Shown here: positions 56,592 to 64,000 of the stretch, piece by piece
How positions within the stretch are numbered: the first letter of the stretch is position 1
Layout of the letters: each line of letters begins with the position of its first letter
From: Acinetobacter lwoffii
GTDB lineage: Bacteria > Pseudomonadota > Gammaproteobacteria > Pseudomonadales > Moraxellaceae
Direction of reading: 5' to 3'
NCBI RefSeq assembly: GCF_024129355.1
Contig: NZ_JAMXXP010000003.1
Span: 124,001 to 188,000 of the forward strand
Length of the DNA: 64,000 nucleotides
Made by a program: the position numbers and the translations under genes
The notes under the pieces: model-generated
Told to the model about the DNA's origin: nothing
Seen by the model: the letters and a program-made list of their open reading frames with translations, nothing else
Database searches by the model: none

Positions 56592-57200
56592 ATGAAAGGT
56601 TCAATCCTTGATTTTTCTATTCAACACAATACCGGTTTTATCTCGGGGGATGATAATCAGCGCTATAGCTTTAATGGCGCAGACTGGCGTAGTGAGCGTC
56701 CACCTTCACGCGGTGATCGGGTCGATTTTATCGTCAATACTACAGGTGAAGCCTCTGAGATTTATCTGGCCTTAGGCAGTTCTATTTATCTGGGAGAAAA
56801 AATTTCCAGTCAGCTCGGCAAATATTCCAATCTGGATCAAGCCGAGGAAAACTACAGCAGCATTGACTGGTTTGTAAAATGTCTGACCAACTATGCAAAC
56901 TTTTCCGGCCGCGCACGCCGTAAAGAATTTTGGTTCTTTATGCTGTTTTGTGTAATTTTAGGCATTATTGCTGAGGTAATTGATACAGTTTTAGGCACTA
57001 AACCGCTGGTGAATAGCCTGCTTAATCTGGCACTTCTAGTCCCAAGTCTGGCCGTTGGCGCGCGTCGCTTGCATGATGTAGGACGCTCTGGTTGGTGGCA
57101 ATTACTGACGCTTACCGTGATTGGTATACTGGTACTGATCTGGTGGTGGGCAACTGAAACCAAGCAACAAAACAATGAATATGGTGCTCCTGCCAAATAA
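56592..57200 (+). CDS. Cold-shock-like domain fused to a DUF805 membrane domain
   Basis: 202 residues. The N-terminal 60 or so look like a degenerate cold-shock/OB domain (MKGSILDFSIQHNTGFISGDDNQRYSFNGADWRSERPPSRGDRVDFIV). After a short linker, the DUF805 domain starts at about residue 85: WFVKCLTNYANFSGRARRKEFWFFMLF, three to four membrane helices, and the signature VGARRLHDVGRSGWWQLL, ending WWWATETKQQNNEYG. DUF805 proteins are small membrane proteins of unknown function; the OB-type N-terminus on the cytosolic side suggests coupling of nucleic acid or nucleotide binding to the membrane, as in the cold-shock proteins near 23 kb. ATG 56592 is taken as start. Confidence 0.85.
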   Translation: MKGSILDFSIQHNTGFISGDDNQRYSFNGADWRSERPPSRGDRVDFIVNTTGEASEIYLALGSSIYLGEKISSQLGKYSNLDQAEENYSSIDWFVKCLTNYANFSGRARRKEFWFFMLFCVILGIIAEVIDTVLGTKPLVNSLLNLALLVPSLAVGARRLHDVGRSGWWQLLTLTVIGILVLIWWWATETKQQNNEYGAPAK

Positions 57201-57210
57201 CCGAACCTTA

Positions 57211-57240
57211 CAAATCCCGTCTTGATGCGGGATTTGTTTA
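57211..57240 (+). terminator. Hairpin after the DUF805 gene
   Basis: CAAATCCCG - TCTTGATG - CGGGATTTG, 9 bp, with a weak T-tract (TTTAT). It overlaps the region just before the next gene's ATG. Confidence 0.6.
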
Positions 57241-57251
57241 TCGATTATTTA

Positions 57252-57740
57252 ATGACTAAATATCAGCAAAATCAGACTTTCTCCATGCTGCAAGATCAAT
57301 TAGTGAAATTTCCAGATGCTGTATGGGTGCAAATCTATAAAGATAAAATGCAGCTGATGAATATAGATGGCACGATTACGCATACTCTGCTACCCGATGT
57401 GCCTTATGCCCATCCGCGGAGTATTATTGCCGACTTTGATGCAGCGGCGGTGACGCTGAAACAGCTGTTACCATCGTCAATGATGAAGAAACTATTTAGC
57501 TCTATAGCACTGCTGCAAATTATGGATCTGCCTGAAGACGGTTTAACCGAAGTTGAAAAGCGCGCGTTACTCGAACTCGGTTATGAAAGTAGCGTGCAAA
57601 ATGTCATCCTGTTTGACCATGCAGGAAATGCACTGACCAAAGCCAGAGTTCCACCCCAACATCGAATGACGATCATCAACATTTTACTGGTGATCATCAT
57701 TATGGTGGTGCTGGCATCGACCTGGTTTTTGACGCTTTAA
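57252..57740 (+). CDS. Hypothetical tail-anchored protein (162 aa)
   Basis: Start ATG 57252 (MTKYQQNQTFSMLQDQLV) is preferred; the frame is open ten codons further, but these lie inside the preceding terminator. About 135 cytosolic residues (IYKDKMQLMNIDGTITHTLLPDVPYAHPRSIIADFDAAAVTLKQLL) end in a single C-terminal membrane helix (MTIINILLVIIIMVVLASTWFLTL), so it is a tail-anchored protein with its bulk in the cytosol. The adjacent gene on the same strand is the DUF805 fusion, 51 bases upstream. I do not recognise the family. Confidence 0.8.
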   Translation: MTKYQQNQTFSMLQDQLVKFPDAVWVQIYKDKMQLMNIDGTITHTLLPDVPYAHPRSIIADFDAAAVTLKQLLPSSMMKKLFSSIALLQIMDLPEDGLTEVEKRALLELGYESSVQNVILFDHAGNALTKARVPPQHRMTIINILLVIIIMVVLASTWFLTL

Positions 57741-57756
57741 ATGTTCATCCAAGAGC

Positions 57757-57784
57757 AAAAATCCCGCACGCTGCGGGATTTTTA
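57757..57784 (+). terminator. Intrinsic terminator
   Basis: AAAATCCCGCA - CGC - TGCGGGATTTTT hairpin 17 bases after the stop codon. Confidence 0.88.
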
Positions 57785-57888
57785 TTGAGATAACCATCTA
57801 ATAAGAGAATTGATCTCTATAGATGAACCAGCTTATAGACATCGCCTCTCTAAAAATCAGCTCAAATAAAATAAGCAAAAATTAGGGT

Positions 57889-58536
57889 TTATTTAAAATA
57901 ATCTAATAACTGATTAAAGCGGTCAATTTTATATTTAGGTTGTGCCACTTCTAACTCTTCCTGACTGCCATAACCATAACTTACCGCTATAGTCTCAATA
58001 CCATTGTGACGGGCGCCAAAAATGTCATGCTCACGGTCACCGACCATCATGCATTGATCGGCCTGTAACTGTTGCTGCGCTAAAATATACTGAATCAGCT
58101 CGGCTTTATTGGTTCGGTCACCATTCAGCTCACTGCCATAAATGTCGGTAAAATACTGGGCTAGATCAAAATGTTCCAGAATCTGTTTGGCATACACTGT
58201 CGGTTTTGCTGTAGCGACAAACAAGCGATAACCACGGCGTTTCAGTTCTGCCAGCGTTTCTGCTACACCCTCAAAAACATGATTTTCATAGAGACCCTTG
58301 ACTGCAAAGCGCTCCCGATAACCCATTAAGGCCTGCTCAGCCAGCACATGATCGGCTTCAACATTTAAAATTTTGGCTAGTGAGGCTTTTAAAGGAGGAC
58401 CAATAATCCAGTCGATATTGATCTCGTCACTAATCGGATGACCAATTTTTTCCAGACCATAGCGTGCAGACGTCGTAATCCCCACTTTCGGATCGGTTAA
58501 TGTCCCATCCAGATCAATTAAAATATTCTTAATCAC
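57889..58536 (-). CDS. HAD-superfamily hydrolase, phosphoglycolate-phosphatase-like
   Basis: 215 residues. The HAD motifs are clear: I DLDGTLTD at residues 8-14 (nucleophile Asp), II VATAKP at about 109-114 (Thr), III Lys in the PTVYAKQ/NKAEL region, and IV MVGDREHD at about 165-172. A cap domain of the Gph/subfamily IA type spans about 15-80. The products of this group include 2-phosphoglycolate phosphatase and 5'-nucleotidases, and the substrate cannot be told from sequence. It is convergent with the hypothetical gene and divergent from thiD. Confidence 0.88.
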   Translation of the reverse strand: MIKNILIDLDGTLTDPKVGITTSARYGLEKIGHPISDEINIDWIIGPPLKASLAKILNVEADHVLAEQALMGYRERFAVKGLYENHVFEGVAETLAELKRRGYRLFVATAKPTVYAKQILEHFDLAQYFTDIYGSELNGDRTNKAELIQYILAQQQLQADQCMMVGDREHDIFGARHNGIETIAVSYGYGSQEELEVAQPKYKIDRFNQLLDYFK

Positions 58537-58619
58537 CGCCTATCCCCTCTCATCAGCACCGATATAAATTAATATCGAGAGTTCATTCAAATTTGCCTAT
58601 ACTAATGCAATTTTAGTGA

Positions 58620-59402
<783 letters not shown>

Positions 59403-59427
59403 GATCACACTTCTTAAAATCAAAACT

Positions 59428-59457
59428 AAAAAAGCCTGAGTCATTCAGGCTTTTTTA
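59428..59457. terminator. Bidirectional terminator
   Basis: AAAAAAGCCTGA - GTCAT - TCAGGCTTTTTT between thiD (plus) and the DUF1176 gene (minus). Confidence 0.9.
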
Positions 59458-59480
59458 TCACTGCTATTTTTTAAACAATA

Positions 59481-60542
59481 CTATTTGGCCTGATAAATGA
59501 TTTTGCTTACATAGGTCGGTAAATTCCAAGCACCACCGGCGAAGCCTTTGCATTGTACGGTCAGACCACTGAAGCTTTTGACAAATTTCTTGCCATTCCA
59601 GGCCCATTCGTTCTGACTCAGACAATCGCCCAAACCACGCACTTTATGCCCGGAAAATATCTGGCCTTGGTTAAATGTTTCTCCCGAGGTCGTCACCAAC
59701 TGTTTAAATTGCTTGTTTCGATCCATCAGCCAGAAGCCACTACCCATATTATAAGCCCCACGCCAGCATGGAATCTGAATCAGTTGATTCTGGGCATTAA
59801 TGGGATAAATGGTCATAACATCATCATCCAGAAAACGCTGGCTAAACAGCAAATCACATTGATCTTCCTTGGTGGTGGCTTGCAGTTTTCGAATCATCTG
59901 CTGACTTGTTGCCGTATTCAGTTTTGCTTGAGTGACTTTGCCTGACTGATATTTTGGTATCTGAATTTTCGGTATCGCTGCAGCTTTGAGCACCGCCTGA
60001 TTGGATTTTTTCCCCGGCCTGATCAAGGCTGAGGGCGTATAAAGTCGACGATGAAATTCATCCATCTTGAGTAAAACGGCACTGGCGCCGGAAGTCGACA
60101 GGTTCCAGCGTGATTGCGCATTTTTAAATATCACTGGACTCGTTCCCTGCACTGCTTTCAGCAAGGCACGCGTTTGACTGCTATTGAGTTGCCCTATTCC
60201 TTCCCGATTGAGACCAATCACGCCATAAGGTGTGCTGGCAATTTGTAGCTGAAGCTGTCGTGTGGGTGTGGCAGCAGCTAAGGGTAAAATCTGGACTTGG
60301 GCTTTGATAACACTGTTTACACCCGCAGCACGCTCTAATAGCACCGAAACTGGCTGATCAATATCTTGATCCGATTGATAACCAGCAGCACGGCAAGTGC
60401 CGGTATTATCACAGGCGATCTCCCAGTCTTTATGTGAAAAATGCAGTCCTTGAATAGCAGCCAGACTCCATGAGCTGATACTGGCTAGACCAAATGTGAT
60501 ACTCATGATTTTGATGCTGTAGATCCATTTTTGTTTCATCAT
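59481..60542 (-). CDS. Secreted DUF1176-family protein
   Basis: 353 residues with an N-terminal Sec signal (MKQKWIYSIKIMSITFGLASISSWSLA). The body matches the DUF1176 pattern: FSHKDWEIACDNTGTCRAAGYQ near the start, several VLLKMDEFHRRL-type strands and the C-terminal GLGDCLSQNEWAWNGKKFVKSFSGLTVQCKGFAGGAWNLPTYVSKI. Family function is unknown. It abuts the AI-2E/GAF gene with its start exactly at the latter's stop (60542/60543), so the two form an operon. Confidence 0.88.
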   Translation of the reverse strand: MMKQKWIYSIKIMSITFGLASISSWSLAAIQGLHFSHKDWEIACDNTGTCRAAGYQSDQDIDQPVSVLLERAAGVNSVIKAQVQILPLAAATPTRQLQLQIASTPYGVIGLNREGIGQLNSSQTRALLKAVQGTSPVIFKNAQSRWNLSTSGASAVLLKMDEFHRRLYTPSALIRPGKKSNQAVLKAAAIPKIQIPKYQSGKVTQAKLNTATSQQMIRKLQATTKEDQCDLLFSQRFLDDDVMTIYPINAQNQLIQIPCWRGAYNMGSGFWLMDRNKQFKQLVTTSGETFNQGQIFSGHKVRGLGDCLSQNEWAWNGKKFVKSFSGLTVQCKGFAGGAWNLPTYVSKIIYQAK

Positions 60543-62981
60543 TTAGTCCTTATTTAAAACGCTTGCCGAGGTGGCAGGCTGCATCTGCTCAATCTGTTTC
60601 TGTTTATCTTTTTTCTTGCGCTCATTGCTCAAAGTCGCCATTAAATCCTGCGCCAAAGCCTTAAGCAGAATCATATCTTCGGCCTGCATCTGTCTCGGTT
60701 GTTTATCCAGCAGACACAGACTCCCAAGCGCAATTCCATTTTTATCTTTTAAGGGTACACCGGCATAGAAACGGATATGATGCTGTCTTAACTCTGACAG
60801 ATGCGGAAAGCGCGGGTCACGCTGCAAGTCTTCTATCACCAAAGGCTCATTCTGATAAAGCAGATGGGTGCAAACTGAATCCTTGCACATTTTCCGGGTT
60901 GCAATAGGTTCTTGGGTAAAAGGACTAACTGGAATATACATTTCGTGCTGATTCAGCCAGGAAATTTGTGCGTAATCAACGTCAAAGGCTTGACGGGCTT
61001 CTTCAATATATTGTTTATAAAGGATCTGATGACGGTGATCTAATAATCCCCACTCATTTAAAGCCTGCTGCCGTTCTTTTTCATTCTTGATCTCCAGATT
61101 CTCAAACCAGCTTTCGCCTTCATTCAAGGTATAAGTTTCGACAGTCAGAATCAGATCATCGACATTATTGACCAGTGCTTCCAGCTCAAAACGTTGTTGC
61201 AGTTCATCCAGAAGCTCCAGCTGCATCACGCTCCAAGTCGCAAAAATGATTTTCAGCTCAGGATATTGCTGTGCCAGTCTATATTTCAGCAACCGGATCT
61301 GTGCCGCAGGCGCATGATGAAAAATCGACACACATAAAATCTTGATCGAAGCTGGTAATGCAATACCCTTTCCTGATTCACTCGATTGAATCAGCACATC
61401 CGAATCATTTCGGGCAGCAATATTTTTGAGATTCAGCGCGTGTGCCACCATGGCAGAAATTTGGGTATCAATTTCCCAACGCGCACCGACACAATAAACT
61501 TCGGGCTGCTCGGTACTTAATTTACTCGGATAGGCTTTTTGAAACGCATGATTAAAGAACTGTAAGCCCTGATAAAGACGCAAACGGTGCTCGGCAGTAA
61601 CATCAGTATCATGTCCTTGAGAATAAATCCGAATGGCTGGAATGGCCACTTCGCCATAGAACATTTGTACACGACGGGCCACCTCCTCTGCACTGGGCTT
61701 TTTCGGTAATTGCGCACAGATGTAATCATTGGCTACCTGCATTGCATCATTGACTTCATCAGCCACCAGTCGTTGATAAAAACGTTCGGAGGGTGACAAT
61801 ACTGGCGTACTGCCAAGCAAAGTTTTAACAAAACCCAGTGCCGGCACGTAGTTGGACAAAACCAGCAGGCAGGCAGTCAACGGCGTCGACAAGATCAGCC
61901 CTACCGGTCCCCAGAGGGTGGTCCAGAACGTGGCCGCCAGAATAATTGCCAAAGTAGACAGACCGGTACTTTCCCCATACAGCCAAGGTTCAATCACGTT
62001 ATTGCTGATGAGTTCCAGCACCAGTATCAAGCCCACAGTCCACAGCACCATGTCCCAGCCCGGATCAACGGCGAAAGCCAGTGTAATCGGGAAAATAGCT
62101 GAAACGATCGGGCCAACATAGGGTACAAAACGCATAACCACCGCGACCAGCCCCCACATGATCGCTGCCGGCACGCCAATCAATAACAGCCCAATCGCCA
62201 TGGGAATACCATAAGTGACATTGACCAGCAGCTGCATGCGCAAATAGGTTCCGATACTTTTTCCGGCATCATCCAGCGCATCGGTGCCGATATTCAGATT
62301 ACCTCCCAAGAGTTTCAGAAAACGGTCATGCAAGTCTTTGCCATTGAATAAAATCAATACCATAAACAGGAACACAATCCCGATAATCGCCAACGGATTC
62401 AGGATTTTATTCAACCAGTCTAGGGCAGCTTCTTCACTCGTTGGTTCCAAACCGACCACTTTGACATTCTGCACATTTGGGTCTTCTATTTCCTGTTCTG
62501 GGGTGTCTATCGAATCTTCGACTGTGTCAAAGGTCTGGATCGCACCGTCCCACATACTCGGTCCCTGACGATAGTTTTCGAGCATTTTCAGTTTTTGCTG
62601 GATGGTGTCCTGATATTGCGGCAGTTCCTGACTTAGCTTGCCAAGTTGCACCCCCAGATAAGTTGCAGTGCCACCCAGAAATGACAAGGTCAGGCACATG
62701 ACCAGGCCAATCGCCGCCCATTGGGGACAGCCCCAGCGCTTTAAACGGGAAACCAGAGGAGAAAGTAAAAATGCCAGCAGAATGGCCAAAGCCAGCGGAA
62801 TAAAAATATCACGGCCAAAATACAACGCCGTCATGACCACAGCAGCAATTACAAAGCCTGCCATCATTCTGAGTGCATGGTGGGTGCGCTGCCGCTCGGA
62901 CTGATCCGGCATCAATACTTCAGTCTGTTGTTGCAGGTTGGCCTGTCTTGGTTTTACTTGACTGTTCTTGTTGTTATCCAC
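60543..62981 (-). CDS. AI-2E-family transporter fused to a C-terminal GAF domain
   Basis: 812-residue membrane protein. Residues about 35-395 are an AI-2E/PerM-type permease (ALRMMAGFVIAAVVMTALYFGRDIFIPLALAILLAFLLSPLVSRLKRWG; IGVPAAIMWGLVAVVMRFVPYVGPIVSAIFPITLAF). Residues about 480-640 form a cytosolic region I cannot name (ASIKILCVSIFHHAPAAQIRLLKYRLAQQYPELKIIFATWS, an alpha/beta layout). Residues about 655-795 are a GAF domain (CTHLLYQNEPLVIEDLQRDPRFPHL ... IRFYAGVPLKDKNGIALGSLCLLDKQPR). A fusion of the transporter family with a sensory GAF domain is unusual and suggests ligand-gated transport or signalling. AI-2 transport itself is unproven for most members of this family. Confidence 0.85.
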   Translation of the reverse strand: MDNNKNSQVKPRQANLQQQTEVLMPDQSERQRTHHALRMMAGFVIAAVVMTALYFGRDIFIPLALAILLAFLLSPLVSRLKRWGCPQWAAIGLVMCLTLSFLGGTATYLGVQLGKLSQELPQYQDTIQQKLKMLENYRQGPSMWDGAIQTFDTVEDSIDTPEQEIEDPNVQNVKVVGLEPTSEEAALDWLNKILNPLAIIGIVFLFMVLILFNGKDLHDRFLKLLGGNLNIGTDALDDAGKSIGTYLRMQLLVNVTYGIPMAIGLLLIGVPAAIMWGLVAVVMRFVPYVGPIVSAIFPITLAFAVDPGWDMVLWTVGLILVLELISNNVIEPWLYGESTGLSTLAIILAATFWTTLWGPVGLILSTPLTACLLVLSNYVPALGFVKTLLGSTPVLSPSERFYQRLVADEVNDAMQVANDYICAQLPKKPSAEEVARRVQMFYGEVAIPAIRIYSQGHDTDVTAEHRLRLYQGLQFFNHAFQKAYPSKLSTEQPEVYCVGARWEIDTQISAMVAHALNLKNIAARNDSDVLIQSSESGKGIALPASIKILCVSIFHHAPAAQIRLLKYRLAQQYPELKIIFATWSVMQLELLDELQQRFELEALVNNVDDLILTVETYTLNEGESWFENLEIKNEKERQQALNEWGLLDHRHQILYKQYIEEARQAFDVDYAQISWLNQHEMYIPVSPFTQEPIATRKMCKDSVCTHLLYQNEPLVIEDLQRDPRFPHLSELRQHHIRFYAGVPLKDKNGIALGSLCLLDKQPRQMQAEDMILLKALAQDLMATLSNERKKKDKQKQIEQMQPATSASVLNKD

Positions 62982-63102
62982 CTGAAAAGTCCTAAAATAT
63001 TATTCCTTCAACATAATTTAGGACTTTCTATATTTTTGTTACAAAGGTATTCCTGTAATCATTTGCAAAGATATTTCACTTAAATTTTTTCAGGTGAGTG
63101 GA

Positions 63103-63543
63103 TTAACTCACGCTTTTGATCCGGCGCATTTTCCGGGTTTCGAGTTGCACAGGGACTGAGGTATGTTGATGCAGCAATTGCCATTTGCCCTGCTGCTTGC
63201 TCAGGCACATGCTGACCCGACACCAGCCCAACTGGAAAATCGGTTCAATCACCGCATAATTTACCCGTACATAACCATCGACCACAGCCAGATCATGCGT
63301 GACATGAATATTCATATTCTGCCGCTCTACACGTATTCCTTCGGGCATAAAGTGCCGATATTGTTGCCAGAGTGCCTTATAGGCTTCGACACCTTTCACT
63401 TCCATACTGACATCGACCAGACGGATCTCCGGTCGGCACAATTCAATAATATCCTGAATTTCGAGTCTGGCTATGGCATTGTCCCACTCTCGAAGAAATG
63501 CCATGACTTCCCGAGCCAATTGTTCATCCCCAAAAATCTGCAT
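63103..63543 (-). CDS. NTF2-like/SnoaL-type protein
   Basis: 146 residues, start ATG 63543 (MQIFGDEQLAREVMAFLREWDNAI) with TGAGGAAA nine bases upstream; 17 more codons are open upstream but have no Shine-Dalgarno. The pattern AxxxxDIxxLxxxxxIRLVDVSMEVKGVEAYKALWQQYRHFMPEGIRVER ... AVVDGYVRVNY, then WCRVSMCLSKQQGKWQLLHQHTSVP, is the NTF2-like fold seen in SnoaL/DUF4440 and ketosteroid-isomerase-type proteins. It ends with a basic tail (RKMRRIKSVS). Substrate unknown. Confidence 0.8.
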   Translation of the reverse strand: MQIFGDEQLAREVMAFLREWDNAIARLEIQDIIELCRPEIRLVDVSMEVKGVEAYKALWQQYRHFMPEGIRVERQNMNIHVTHDLAVVDGYVRVNYAVIEPIFQLGWCRVSMCLSKQQGKWQLLHQHTSVPVQLETRKMRRIKSVS

Positions 63544-64000
63544 TAAATTTTCCTCAATCGGACAAGTCAGACCTGAAATCTGGGATTCAATCAACTCACC
63601 CGATTTCTGATCTTTTGTTCTTATTATTTTGCCTATGCTAAAGCGTTATTCGCTTTGCTCTCCCCACTGCCTGATTGGATACAGCTCACCTGAAGATTAT
63701 TTTTTAAATTATTTTTATTTCAATCAGGATGAATATGCTGTTTCTAGATTGGATGATTCAAAAATCAGCAGCGATTAAAATCTACTTTAGAACTTTTATC
63801 GCATGCCTGTAAATGACATAAAGCGTCATTTAAAAATAGAAATAATTTTAGATCTGAATAAGATAGCGAGCTGTTACAGACCAAGTCGATCTGTTTATAA
63901 ATTTACTACGGCGTTGATGAAGTTTTAAGGCATTTGATCCATGTGATATCAGCAGATAAAAGCCATCATTCAGATAATGGCTTTACTATAGGTCTGCTTT
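63544..64000. other. Intergenic region at the right end, no gene seen
   Basis: About 457 bases with no frame I can support. The only structure is a hairpin AAAGCCAT / ATGGCTTT at 63959-63984, which may be the terminator of a gene lying beyond the window. Confidence 0.5.
63959..63984. terminator. Possible terminator at window edge
   Basis: AAAGCCAT - CATTCAGATA - ATGGCTTT (8 bp) with little T-tract on either strand; the gene it serves is not in the window. Confidence 0.4.

Overview
The window is ordinary chromosomal DNA of an Acinetobacter species (Moraxellaceae, Gammaproteobacteria), probably not A. baumannii itself. The diagnosis rests on the BfmR/BfmS regulator pair beside nrdAB, a 13-subunit nuo operon with fused nuoCD, a membrane PQQ glucose dehydrogenase, an eat-eutB-eutC ethanolamine set, moderate AT richness and many short AT-rich spacers. 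Both window edges are arbitrary; the left edge cuts the mrp gene.

Layout. 1-6.4 kb: mrp (partial), a large hydrophilic disordered protein, a HEPN-like hypothetical protein, metG, a small lipoprotein and a small membrane protein. 6.6-13.5 kb: secreted metallo-beta-lactamase-fold hydrolase, ammonium transporter, LysE exporter, small lipoprotein, D-cysteine desulfhydrase-like PLP enzyme, a DUF4870-type gene broken by an ochre codon, a BaiN/HI0933 flavoprotein and two unannotated-size small genes. 13.5-20.4 kb: a multi-TM MscS/CmpX-like channel protein with a small anchored protein, then eutC, eutB and an ethanolamine permease broken by one amber codon. 20.4-25.3 kb: a decayed IS4-type transposase remnant, the divergent fpr/LysR pair, three proteins with cold-shock-like domains (two of them membrane anchored) and upp. 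25.4-40.5 kb: the complete nuoABCDEFGHIJKLMN operon on the minus strand (complex I). 41-49.7 kb: bfmS-bfmR on the minus strand and, divergently, nrdA, two small proteins and nrdB (class Ia ribonucleotide reductase), with a pair of NrdR-like boxes and a DnaA box in front of nrdA. 49.8-56.1 kb: a glucose oxidation locus made of an OprB-type porin, the PQQ glucose dehydrogenase gcd and a TonB-dependent receptor that looks like the PQQ importer PqqU/YncD. 56.6-64 kb: a cold-shock-like/DUF805 fusion, a tail-anchored hypothetical protein, a HAD phosphatase, thiD, a DUF1176 protein, an AI-2E-family permease fused to a GAF domain, and an NTF2-like protein.

How the parts fit. Energy metabolism dominates: periplasmic glucose oxidation (porin, Gcd and probable PQQ uptake) feeds electrons to quinone and complex I feeds NADH electrons to the same pool. 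BfmRS is the envelope/desiccation master regulator in the genus, and a hydrophilin-like protein lies in the same window. No phage, CRISPR array, rRNA or tRNA was recognised. The most notable observations are the single-codon nonsense interruptions (eat, the DUF4870 gene, and the transposon relic), the family of membrane-tethered cold-shock-like domains, the probable PqqU-Gcd link, the structured spacer inside the nuo operon and the double NrdR box.
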